This document shows, piece by piece, positions 1 to 5,282 of a DNA stretch of 5,282 nt. Position 1 is the stretch's first letter. Each line of letters opens with the position of its first letter. Under the pieces are notes generated by a model, which made no database searches, was not told where the DNA came from, and saw only the letters and a program-made list of their open reading frames with translations. This stretch comes from Candidatus Heimdallarchaeota archaeon (GTDB lineage Archaea > Asgardarchaeota > Heimdallarchaeia > Heimdallarchaeales > Heimdallarchaeaceae). The stretch covers positions 1 through 5,282 of the forward strand of contig JAUVXQ010000097.1 in the NCBI GenBank assembly GCA_030603505.1. The letters are read 5' to 3'. Both the position numbers and the translations under genes were made by a program.

Positions 1-941
1 CCAGATTCAGCGTTTGTTGAATATGGAGATACAAGAAAACCTAATTTCTCTTCAGTATCACACACTAGATCGAGAAATGATCTTGAATAATATGGGGTTT
101 GAGTATAGGTGTAAGTTTTAATTGTATCATTATCTGCAAAAATTACGCTTAAACCATCACAGATACTGGTACTTTCATTAAATGTTGCTACAAAGATTTT
201 CCCTAAGATAGGATAATATTTAACGAGTCTGGAATAATCATTAGGAAGTCCATCACTTGTAGTATACCATCTTGTAGAATTTTCCGAAATATCAATTTTA
301 TAGACTCCTACTGATGTACCAATGAAAGCAAATGATTCAGAAGAATTAACATCGACTGTAAGCATTTTTACACTTGGAGCAGGAGGATTATAACCGCTAA
401 TATCTACTTGTCTATCATTAATTGGATCATAAACAATCAATCCATGAGACTGTGTTACAATCCAAGCGTAGTGAGTAAATGGGTCTACATCTATAAAATC
501 ACCTAATTCAAAATTTGTTGCAACTCCTGTTAGAATTGGAGTAGCTGAAAGTGGTGTAATGGAATAGTTTACAACATCTACTCCTTGTACTGAACCTATG
601 TACAACAATTTAAGGTCCTTATCAATTTCTATGTTTTGAATTTGAACGTCAGTTAAACCTATCTCATCTGTATAGATGGTCTGATTAGTCAAATCATCTA
701 ATTGTATTAGTGCCAATCCTTCTGGAGCATTTGTAAAAATCAAATTATCTTCTTCTGATATAGCCAATGCAACGTGACCAGGAGGACCAAATATGTGGTC
801 AAATTCTGGTGTATCAACATTGAATGTGACAGCATTATCTTTACTGGATTCAAAGATAGCTAAATTTAAGTTTGATGAATTAATGAATAAAATCGAAGAA
901 AGCATTAAGAATAATGTAACTAAAGTTAACTTCTTTTTCAT
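1..941 (-). CDS. Secreted beta-propeller protein, N-terminal part (runs off the window)
   Basis: I translated this by hand from the ATG at 941-939; the frame stays open for 313 codons to base 1, so the C-terminus is missing. Residues 1-22 are a signal peptide or membrane anchor: a Lys run (MKKK) followed by a hydrophobic stretch. The rest is a chain of similar units with strand-like cores near residues 67-70, 112-116, 158-162, 204-208 and 248-252, a period of about 46 residues. Each core is followed by a 'G-(L/V)-x-(hydrophobic)' turn, as in blades of a beta-propeller. Residues 225-234 (WYTTSDGLPN) match the 'W..T..DGLP' signature of the two-component-regulator propeller repeat. Six N-x-S/T sequons lie in the mature part (N86, N125, N199, N221, N255, N271), which suits a glycosylated extracellular protein, and Cys261 and Cys294 could form a disulfide. 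The ligand and function are unknown. Another ATG at 951-949 is out of frame. Confidence 0.85.
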   Translation of the reverse strand, partial: MKKKLTLVTLFLMLSSILFINSSNLNLAIFESSKDNAVTFNVDTPEFDHIFGPPGHVALAISEEDNLIFTNAPEGLALIQLDDLTNQTIYTDEIGLTDVQIQNIEIDKDLKLLYIGSVQGVDVVNYSITPLSATPILTGVATNFELGDFIDVDPFTHYAWIVTQSHGLIVYDPINDRQVDISGYNPPAPSVKMLTVDVNSSESFAFIGTSVGVYKIDISENSTRWYTTSDGLPNDYSRLVKYYPILGKIFVATFNESTSICDGLSVIFADNDTIKTYTYTQTPYYSRSFLDLVCDTEEKLGFLVSPYSTNAES

Positions 942-960
942 ACTGTGTCATATTTTTCTA

Positions 961-970
961 AAAATATAAA
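961..970 (-). promoter_or_regulatory. TATA-box-like promoter of the secreted propeller gene
   Basis: Read on the minus strand, bases 970-961 are TTTATATTTT. The centre is about 25 bases before the ATG at 941, the usual archaeal distance between TATA box and transcription start. This predicts a start at or next to the ATG, so the mRNA would be essentially leaderless. No Shine-Dalgarno sequence is seen before the ATG, which agrees. The box lies in the 57-base gap after the COG1325 gene, so the propeller gene probably has its own transcript. Confidence 0.5.
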
Positions 971-998
971 TTGACTCTTTGAGGCTGGATAATAATTC

Positions 999-1457
999 TC
1001 ACTTTTCTGATAATAGACCTTTATCTATTAGGAATTGCTTATAATCTACATCCTTAATATATGATCTCAATTTAATTTCTATCTTGATAACGTTGGTTGC
1101 TGAACTAATGATTAGTTGATTATTATATATCCCTTGTTTGTCTATTCTAATGTGGAAAGATTTTTTATCTTGATTGAATCTTTGCTCGAATTCATCGTAG
1201 AGCAGCATTTTTTGTTCTTTTGAGAGTTTAGAGACTATATGTTCGAGAATTTTAGTAACTAACTTCTTATTACTGAAGGAAGTTACCACATATTCGATTG
1301 GATTTTCATATCCTCCCTCGAGTTCTTCTATAACTATCTCTGTTTCTTCTATAAGTTCATCAGGAATGAGATTTTCTAGTGCTTCCATATTCTTATCAAA
1401 ATTTTCAGTAGCATGAACTGAAAAACTACATTCAACTTTGCTAATAGTGATGTCCAT
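999..1457 (-). CDS. COG1325 archaeal RNA-binding / predicted exosome-associated protein
   Basis: This 152-residue protein matches, by recognition of its motifs, the archaeal family annotated as 'RNA-binding protein' or 'predicted exosome subunit' (COG1325). The marks are HATEN at residues 15-19, a Gly-Tyr-x-Asn-Pro-Ile segment at 49-54 (GYENPI), and FHIRIDKQGIY at 101-111, followed by alternating beta-strand residues to about 131. The length is normal for the family and the protein looks complete. It is small, soluble and acidic in its N-terminal half (dense Glu at 36-51). It lies 59 bases downstream of eL15 on the same strand; family members are often found near ribosomal and RNA-processing genes, which is the origin of the exosome prediction. 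The biochemical role is not established. The start at ATG 1457 follows a weak GGGA-type ribosome binding sequence, and the family N-terminus fits this start. Confidence 0.85.
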   Translation of the reverse strand: MDITISKVECSFSVHATENFDKNMEALENLIPDELIEETEIVIEELEGGYENPIEYVVTSFSNKKLVTKILEHIVSKLSKEQKMLLYDEFEQRFNQDKKSFHIRIDKQGIYNNQLIISSATNVIKIEIKLRSYIKDVDYKQFLIDKGLLSEK

Positions 1458-1516
1458 CTGATTCCCTTTTTTTTCTAAAAATTAGGCAGTAATGTAAAAA
1501 AAAGATAAACTAGAGG

Positions 1517-2146
1517 TCAGTTACCTCTTCGTCCATGTCTTCTTAAAGATGGTCTGACTTTTTCAGCACCAGTTCCTTTTGTTCGGAGTCCCCTTGATTT
1601 CTTACCTGCACTTGTCAATCCACGATGAACCCTTCCTCTATGAACTGGGTTCTTGAGATAAACTATGTCATCGCCACGATATTCTTTAATTGAAACCCAG
1701 CTAGTTCTTGGATCTTTTGCAATAACAGGATGCTGAGGATCTATTAAAATCACTTCAAAGAATTTGTGTCTTCCATCTTGACCTACCCAATAAGAGTTTA
1801 GAACTTCGAGATTGGAATATCTTCTTGCTACTCTTTCTTCGGCTATGAGCTTAATGCTTTTCTTAGGAGTTATCTTGTTGACATCCATATTACGAGACTT
1901 TCTTCCTCTTACAGGTCTTTTCTTTCTCCTTCCTCCTCTCCTAACTTTAGCTCTAACAATTACATACCCTTGTTTAGCCTTATAACCAAGAGTTCTTGCT
2001 CTATCAAGTCTTGTTGGTTTTTCAACTCTTTCAGTAGCTCCCTCTCTTCTCCATTGAATAAGTCTACTTCGCATAAGCTCCTTAAACTCAGGAGTTTCGC
2101 GATTTCTCCAAAATTCGCCAATATACTTATACATACTTTTAGTCAT
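1517..2146 (-). CDS. rpl15e: Large-subunit ribosomal protein eL15 (L15e)
   Basis: This is a structural protein of the large ribosomal subunit, shared by archaea and eukaryotes and absent from bacteria. The 209-residue product is strongly basic and carries the family's hallmarks: YKYI at residues 6-9, [18 protein letters not shown] at 44-61, [15 protein letters not shown] at 68-82, [10 protein letters not shown] at 116-125, [10 protein letters not shown] at 128-137 and [12 protein letters not shown] at 176-187. The open frame reaches back to a GTG at 2155, but I chose the ATG at 2146 because GGTGAT sits 4 bases before it and archaeal homologues begin near MYKYI. Residues 155-168 look like an insertion: typical archaeal eL15 passes almost directly from the 'W(I/V)' strand to the HRGR(..)RGLTSAG loop. 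The downstream neighbour is the COG1325 gene, probably cotranscribed. Confidence 0.97.
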   Translation of the reverse strand: MTKSMYKYIGEFWRNRETPEFKELMRSRLIQWRREGATERVEKPTRLDRARTLGYKAKQGYVIVRAKVRRGGRRKKRPVRGRKSRNMDVNKITPKKSIKLIAEERVARRYSNLEVLNSYWVGQDGRHKFFEVILIDPQHPVIAKDPRTSWVSIKEYRGDDIVYLKNPVHRGRVHRGLTSAGKKSRGLRTKGTGAEKVRPSLRRHGRRGN

Positions 2147-2157
2147 GATAATCACCT
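2147..2157 (-). promoter_or_regulatory. Shine-Dalgarno sequence that decides the eL15 start
   Basis: On the minus strand the bases before the eL15 ATG read TTAGGTGATTATC. GGTGAT complements the 3' end of 16S rRNA and ends 4 bases before the ATG at 2146. The GTG at 2155 overlaps this element, so it is unlikely to be the start. Confidence 0.65.
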
Positions 2158-2208
2158 AACGATTCCCGGGTGGACATCTCGTCGGTATGTTCCCAAACAA
2201 AGAATTAG

Positions 2209-2216
2209 TTTTAAAA
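2209..2216 (-). promoter_or_regulatory. TATA-box-like element of the eL15 operon
   Basis: The bases are TTTTAAAA (self-complementary), inside CTTTTAAAAC on the minus strand. The centre is about 66 bases before the eL15 ATG. Transcription would then start near 2186, giving a leader of about 40 bases that contains the Shine-Dalgarno sequence. This contrasts with the other genes here, where the box is only 25-34 bases from the ATG. Confidence 0.4.
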
Positions 2217-2247
2217 GTTGTGATTTTGATGATTTTTTATTAAAAGA

Positions 2248-2256
2248 ATATATAAA
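2248..2256 (+). promoter_or_regulatory. TATA-box-like promoter of the four-helix membrane protein gene
   Basis: ATATATAAA lies with its centre 34 bases before the ATG at 2286. A start about 25 bases downstream gives a leader of fewer than 10 bases and no room for a Shine-Dalgarno sequence. It shares the 139-base divergent intergenic region with the eL15 promoter. Confidence 0.55.
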
Positions 2257-2285
2257 GAACGTATTCCCTCTTATTTTGATTGTAT

Positions 2286-2714
2286 ATGGCTGAATCAACT
2301 GATACCAAGAGCTTTGATTTTACTTATGTCATAGTATATACTTCAGCAATTTTAGGCGCAGTAGTTGGAGGTTTTGCAATCTGGTTGTTTATTTCAGTAT
2401 TCAAAGGTGGAAATTTCCCATTTGTTACCAATGACAGATCTGCATTTATTGCTCTCGCAATTGTAGGAACTACAATGTGTGCATTGGTTTACCCAATCAG
2501 GGCTTCATTGTTTAAGAAATTTAAGTGGCTAAGCCCATTTACTTTATCAGCAATATTTCTAGGTACCTTGATTGTTCTATTTGTTATTCTATACCTAACA
2601 AATTTACTTAATTCAATTATATCAAGTGATAAAATTGCTATGATTATATTAGGTTCAATTATTTTATTGAAATGGATTTTGGCTACTGTAAGCTTGTTTG
2701 TACAGAAAGAATAA
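2286..2714 (+). CDS. Small four-helix integral membrane protein of unknown function
   Basis: I do not recognise a family. The 142-residue protein has four clear hydrophobic segments at about residues 14-38, 53-72, 85-108 and 117-139. A short polar N-terminus (MAESTDTKSFDF) precedes the first, and the protein ends in QKE directly after the last. Basic residues cluster in the loop between helices 2 and 3 (KKFK at 77-80), which by the positive-inside rule puts that loop, and both termini, in the cytoplasm. Helix 1 is glycine-rich (GAVVGG at 24-29), a packing pattern also common in unrelated membrane proteins. The frame can be extended to a TTG at 2280, but the ATG at 2286 is preferred because it is the stronger codon and a TATA-like box is well placed for it. 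The gene has its own promoter and is separated from the radical SAM gene by 44 bases, so a functional link to it is not shown. Confidence 0.8.
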   Translation: MAESTDTKSFDFTYVIVYTSAILGAVVGGFAIWLFISVFKGGNFPFVTNDRSAFIALAIVGTTMCALVYPIRASLFKKFKWLSPFTLSAIFLGTLIVLFVILYLTNLLNSIISSDKIAMIILGSIILLKWILATVSLFVQKE

Positions 2715-2724
2715 GCTTGGGGTT

Positions 2725-2732
2725 TTTATATC
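2725..2732 (+). promoter_or_regulatory. TATA-box-like promoter of the radical SAM / DUF4130 operon
   Basis: TTTATATC, within GGTTTTTATATC, is centred about 30 bases before the ATG at 2759. This predicts a transcript beginning about 5 bases before the start codon. The box lies in the 44-base gap after the membrane protein gene, and its T-run could also help end the upstream transcript. Confidence 0.5.
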
Positions 2733-2758
2733 TAAAGTTCTATTTTTTATGAATAAAA

Positions 2759-3934
2759 ATGCCAAGTATCTTGGAGAAATTACGCATATTGGGTGAAGCA
2801 GCTAAGTATGATTTATGCGCATCTACAGCTTCTCCTCGAGTACATACACAAGGATCAATTGGTAAGGCTGTATCTACAGGAATCTGCCACTCTTTTCTTC
2901 CTGATGGTCGTTGCATAAGTTTACTTAAAGTATTAATTACTAATCAGTGTATACACGATTGTGCTTACTGCATTAACTCGACGAAAAATAGAAAACATTT
3001 CAAACATCCAGTTACTTCATTTGAGCCTGAAGAATTAGCAAAATTAACAATTGGATTCTACATAAGAAATTATATTGAAGGACTGTTTTTAAGTTCTGGA
3101 ATAGGTAAAAGCGCAAACTGTCAAGCTGAAATAATACATGAAGCTCTCCATGTCTTGCGGAATAAATATAAATTTGATGGATATGTCCATGCTAAAGTTC
3201 TTCCAGGTATTGGCAAGGATGAACTTTTTAGAATCGCAGAGTTAGCAGACCGCGTAAGTATAAATGTTGAATTGCCAAACAAATCTCGTTTCAGTGAAAC
3301 TTGTTCTACCAAAGACTTCTATTCTGATATAATTAAAGTAACTAAATTTCTCCCAGAAATGAGGAAAAAAGGAGAAATTCCTGCTGGATACACGACTCAA
3401 TATGTAATAGGAGCAGCTGAAGAAACCGATAAGGAAATTTTGGATACTGTATTTGATTTTTATACTGATGATTGGGATTTCAGGAGGCAATATTACTCTA
3501 CTTGCCTTCCTTTGGAGGAAAAAACTCAACCATATCCCCGTTCCTATTTCCTTAGAGAGCACAGATTATATCAGATTGATTGGTTAAGAAGAATCTATAA
3601 GTTTTCGCCTGAAGAGCTTATGAGTGTTATAAATGATGATGGTTTCATTCCTCTAAATATGGATCCAAAAGTTACTCTTGCAAGGAAGAATGCTGAATTT
3701 TTCCCAATTGATGTAAATAATGCAAACTATAGTGAACTTATGAGAGTACCTGGTATAGGTCATACTTCTGCCACAAGAATTCTAAAACTGCAACAACAAG
3801 GAGTGAAACTTACTAAGAATCAACAACTGAAATCAACTGGTGTTGTTTTAAAAAGAGCTCTACCATTTCTTAAAATTGGTTCAAGGAAACAGCTTACTTT
3901 GGATAATTTTGGAACTTCCCAAGGAGGTGTTTAG
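2759..3934 (+). CDS. Radical SAM protein with C-terminal helix-hairpin-helix; putative DNA modification/repair enzyme
   Basis: The 391-residue protein belongs to the COG4277 family ('putative DNA modification/repair radical SAM protein', TIGR03916 type). Residues 64-71 (CIHDCAYC) form the CX3CX2C motif in which C64, C68 and C71 would hold the [4Fe-4S] cluster that splits S-adenosylmethionine. Other family marks are KLRILGEAAKYD at 7-18, CHSFLPDGRCISLLK at 43-57, NYIEGLFLSSG around 104-114 and LREHRLYQIDWLRR at 265-278. A C-terminal region (about 317-376) carries PGIG at 331-334 inside a helix-hairpin-helix, a non-specific DNA-backbone-binding fold. The length is near the family norm and nothing key is missing. 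The gene is followed 5 bases later by a DUF4130 gene, its usual partner. The ATG at 2759 gives the family's N-terminus; an ATG at 2749 is out of frame and closes after 15 codons. The family's actual substrate and reaction are, to my knowledge, unproven. Confidence 0.93.
   Translation: MPSILEKLRILGEAAKYDLCASTASPRVHTQGSIGKAVSTGICHSFLPDGRCISLLKVLITNQCIHDCAYCINSTKNRKHFKHPVTSFEPEELAKLTIGFYIRNYIEGLFLSSGIGKSANCQAEIIHEALHVLRNKYKFDGYVHAKVLPGIGKDELFRIAELADRVSINVELPNKSRFSETCSTKDFYSDIIKVTKFLPEMRKKGEIPAGYTTQYVIGAAEETDKEILDTVFDFYTDDWDFRRQYYSTCLPLEEKTQPYPRSYFLREHRLYQIDWLRRIYKFSPEELMSVINDDGFIPLNMDPKVTLARKNAEFFPIDVNNANYSELMRVPGIGHTSATRILKLQQQGVKLTKNQQLKSTGVVLKRALPFLKIGSRKQLTLDNFGTSQGGV
3923..3929 (+). promoter_or_regulatory. 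Strong Shine-Dalgarno sequence for the TTG-started DUF4130 gene
   Basis: GGAGGTG, inside the last codons of the radical SAM gene, is a near-perfect complement of the 16S rRNA 3' end. It ends 10 bases before the TTG at 3940, the only in-frame start candidate close to it. It shows that DUF4130 is translated as the second gene of an operon, from its own ribosome binding site. Confidence 0.75.
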
Positions 3935-3939
3935 GAATT

Positions 3940-4611
3940 TTGTTTGTTTGTAATTTATCTGCAGAAGAATATGTCCAAGCAGCAAGTTACCACAAGGATT
4001 CCAATAAAAATTCAATCGAGAAAGCTGAACTCTTATTGAAATCAAAATCATTTGAGATCACTACAGGTTGTTCAGATTTAGGGAAATTAATAAAAAAAAG
4101 AGGAAATGCAGTTCTAAGAGAAGTACATCTTCTATCAGCTTATATGCGACTTAAACCTTATTCAGAAATGGTATTAGTAGGCGAGTGTAATCCTGAGCAT
4201 GATACTTGCTATTTAATAACCAAGTCCTTAGCTAGACGATTTGATAAATTCATTGTTATTGTTTTCACTGAGAGTATTTTTTCTGTAGCAACAAACAGAA
4301 GAGACCTTCCTACATTTCCACAGTTTAGTGGTAGTTCTAAGGATGAAGTCATAATCAATGTGCGAGAATATGCAAAAGAAACTATAAGAGATAGTTTTTC
4401 TGAGGATATATTTCTAGAAGATGGTGATTTTCTTTGGGAGAATTATTATGAGACTCAGTTCCTTGAGCAGAGATTGAATGTTAAACTATTTCATAAATTT
4501 ATTCCTAAATATACTTTAAAAAAAGCAAACATGAAACTTGAAAAAGAATTTTATGAAAAGGTTGTTGAACAACGTAAAGAAAAGCATACCTTAGATTTCT
4601 TTTTTGATTAA
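3940..4611 (+). CDS. DUF4130 protein, partner of the radical SAM/HhH enzyme (probable DNA metabolism protein)
   Basis: This 223-residue protein matches the DUF4130 family (TIGR03915 type, 'probable DNA metabolism protein'). The family marks are REVHLLSAYMRLKP at residues 60-73 and PEHDTCYLITKSLARRF at 85-101, corresponding to the 'REVHR...F.RF' and 'EPEHD...L...FA.RF' blocks. The C-terminal third (about 170-223) is rich in charged residues (Lys, Glu) and ends in DFFFD. In many bacteria this domain is fused to a uracil-DNA-glycosylase-family domain; none can fit here, so this is the stand-alone form. It starts at TTG 3940, 5 bases after the radical SAM stop and behind GGAGGTG, which implies cotranslation and a joint role. 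The next in-frame ATG, at 4144, would remove the first conserved block, so it is rejected. Catalytic function is unknown; a role as substrate-binding or DNA-targeting partner is an inference. Confidence 0.85.
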   Translation: MFVCNLSAEEYVQAASYHKDSNKNSIEKAELLLKSKSFEITTGCSDLGKLIKKRGNAVLREVHLLSAYMRLKPYSEMVLVGECNPEHDTCYLITKSLARRFDKFIVIVFTESIFSVATNRRDLPTFPQFSGSSKDEVIINVREYAKETIRDSFSEDIFLEDGDFLWENYYETQFLEQRLNVKLFHKFIPKYTLKKANMKLEKEFYEKVVEQRKEKHTLDFFFD

Positions 4612-4683
4612 ATATTCATATCTCTAGAACTAAGTGATAAAGAAAAATTCAAAAGAAGGACAACCTATTGATGATTGATTATA

Positions 4684-5112
4684 ATGACATCTTTTGGAAT
4701 TCATCAAATTGGTGTAGTAAAAATAGAAAAAGAAGCTTGTTATATTGAGATATCTCAGCTATATACTACTGGTTTACGTCATATTGAGCAATTCAGCCAC
4801 ATTTACGTCTTATGGTGGATATCGATGAGAGATAATCCTTCGGATAGATCTAAGATGCTAGCAACACCCCCTAAATTGAAAATTTCTATAGAAACTGGCG
4901 TCTTTTCGTCTAGAAGTCCAAATCGACCCAATCCAATTGGTTTGACCAAAGTAAAACTACTAAGGGTAGAAAATAATAAACTGTACATAGATAGGATTGA
5001 TGCGATTGATGGAACACCAGTTCTAGATATTAAGCCATATTTACCTGGAGATAGCGTTTCTGTTGATGAAATTAAACTTCCAGAATGGTTTGACCCCTTG
5101 AAGGAAGAATAA
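4684..5112 (+). CDS. trmO: tRNA (t6A37)-N6-methyltransferase TrmO, short archaeal-type
   Basis: TrmO (YaeB/TsaA, UPF0066 family) uses S-adenosylmethionine to methylate N6-threonylcarbamoyladenosine at position 37 of threonine tRNA, forming m6t6A and improving decoding. Unlike most methyltransferases it has a single-sheeted beta-barrel fold. The 142-residue protein shows the family's signatures: IGVV at residues 9-12, LRHIEQFSHIYVLWW at 31-45, GVFSSRSPNRPNPIGL at 72-87 (the SAM-binding/catalytic hallmark) and DAIDGTPVLDIKPYLP at 106-121. It lacks the C-terminal extension of the ~235-residue E. coli enzyme, as archaeal members do, and ends soon after PEWF. I start it at ATG 4684; TTG 4675 would add only three residues. 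An ATG at 4671 is out of frame. It is 72 bases downstream of DUF4130 on the same strand; the substrate assignment comes from the family. Confidence 0.93.
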   Translation: MTSFGIHQIGVVKIEKEACYIEISQLYTTGLRHIEQFSHIYVLWWISMRDNPSDRSKMLATPPKLKISIETGVFSSRSPNRPNPIGLTKVKLLRVENNKLYIDRIDAIDGTPVLDIKPYLPGDSVSVDEIKLPEWFDPLKEE

Positions 5113-5115
5113 GGT

Positions 5116-5140
5116 TTAATTTCTTTCTCTCTCTTTTTTT
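5116..5140 (+). terminator. T-rich tract after trmO, probable archaeal terminator
   Basis: Directly after the trmO stop codon there is a pyrimidine run that ends in seven or eight T residues (5133-5140). Archaeal RNA polymerase commonly stops at such T-tracts without a hairpin. The position between trmO and the promoter of the next gene fits. Confidence 0.5.
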
Positions 5141-5145
5141 GAGTT

Positions 5146-5153
5146 TTTATAAG
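5146..5153 (+). promoter_or_regulatory. TATA-box-like promoter of the SDR gene
   Basis: TTTATAAG, within GAGTTTTTATAAG, is centred about 30 bases before the ATG at 5179. The predicted start is within a few bases of the ATG, so this mRNA too would be leaderless; no Shine-Dalgarno sequence is seen. Confidence 0.5.
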
Positions 5154-5178
5154 ATTATTTGGAAGCATTCTTGATATT

Positions 5179-5282
5179 ATGCAGAAAAGAGCTCAATATT
5201 CTAACAATGCATTTTTTGATAAAAGTAAAGTCATCATTATTACTGGGGCCTCCTCAGGAATTGGTAAGGCTGTATCTCTAGC
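5179..5282 (+). CDS. Short-chain dehydrogenase/reductase (SDR), N-terminal fragment
   Basis: Translated by hand, the 34 complete codons from ATG 5179 give a short polar leader, then KVIIITGASSGIGKAVSLA. TGASSGIG (residues 22-29) is the classical SDR TGxxxGxG motif, the glycine-rich loop of the Rossmann fold that binds NAD(P). The hydrophobic first strand (VIII) is directly before it. SDR enzymes reduce or oxidise alcohols, ketones and related groups, but the substrate cannot be told from this fragment; the catalytic Ser-Tyr-Lys residues lie outside the window. The ~15 residues before the first strand are a little longer than in the shortest members. The gene runs off the right edge. Confidence 0.9.
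   Translation, partial: MQKRAQYSNNAFFDKSKVIIITGASSGIGKAVSL

Noticed and set aside
895..951. Out-of-frame ATG at 951 (minus strand) upstream of the secreted propeller start
   Set aside because: The TATA spacing places transcription start near 941, downstream of this ATG, and its short frame has no recognisable content.
1970..2293. 107-codon open frame on the plus strand across the eL15 start and intergenic region
   Set aside because: It lies antisense over the unambiguous eL15 gene and the divergent promoters, and its translation is Ser/Phe-rich with no recognisable motif.
2749..2796. Out-of-frame ATG with a 15-codon frame overlapping the radical SAM start
   Set aside because: The predicted transcription start is at or after this ATG, so it is probably not in the mRNA, and there is no ribosome binding site.
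3121..3562. Two open frames on the minus strand within the radical SAM gene
   Set aside because: They are antisense shadows of a fully conserved family protein, with no family match of their own.
4671..4684. ATG at 4671 as the trmO start, about 10 bases after AGAAGGA
   Set aside because: It is not in the trmO frame. The GAAGGA may still act as a loose ribosome binding element, but it is 23 bases from the ATG at 4684, too far to be convincing.
2759..5112. Idea that the radical SAM, DUF4130 and TrmO genes form one defence or tRNA-modification island
   Set aside because: TrmO is a housekeeping tRNA enzyme separated by 72 bases from DUF4130. There are no mobile or phage genes and no visible shift in composition, so adjacency alone does not support a joint system.
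4803..5168. 121-codon open frame on the minus strand over trmO
   Set aside because: It is an antisense shadow of trmO; its product has no recognisable motif and it covers the T-rich terminator tract.

Overview
The window reads as a piece of an AT-rich archaeal chromosome. Three things support this: an archaeal/eukaryal-type ribosomal protein eL15, a neighbouring protein of the archaeal exosome-linked RNA-binding family (COG1325), and TATA-box-like sequences about 25-35 bases upstream of several start codons. The lineage within Archaea cannot be fixed from this sequence. The eL15 has a somewhat eukaryote-like '[10 protein letters not shown]' stretch, which would fit an Asgard-type archaeon but does not prove it.

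Minus strand, 1-2146. Reading in the direction of transcription, eL15 (2146-1517) comes first, then the COG1325 protein (1457-999). These two form a plausible ribosome/RNA-processing operon. After them comes the 5' part of a secreted beta-propeller protein (941 to beyond base 1), which has its own promoter-like sequence. Only its N-terminal 313 residues lie in the window.

Plus strand, 2286-5282. A divergent intergenic region (2147-2285) separates eL15 from an unrecognised four-helix membrane protein (2286-2714). Next is a two-gene DNA-modification/repair-type cassette: a radical SAM protein with a C-terminal helix-hairpin-helix (2759-3934), followed 5 bases later by a DUF4130 protein (3940-4611) that starts at TTG behind a near-perfect Shine-Dalgarno sequence. 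Then come a short tRNA m6t6A37 methyltransferase TrmO (4684-5112), a T-rich terminator-like tract, and the first 34 codons of a short-chain dehydrogenase/reductase (5179 onward).

The most interesting system is the radical SAM/HhH plus DUF4130 pair. Both families are recognisable and tend to occur together, but their reaction is, to my knowledge, not established. Here the DUF4130 protein stands alone, without the uracil-DNA-glycosylase domain that it is fused to in many bacteria. Four genes look leaderless (a TATA-like box about 25-34 bases before the ATG), while eL15 and DUF4130 have clear Shine-Dalgarno sequences, so both modes of translation initiation seem to coexist. No RNA gene, CRISPR array or mobile element was seen, and no gene-free stretch exceeds 140 bases.
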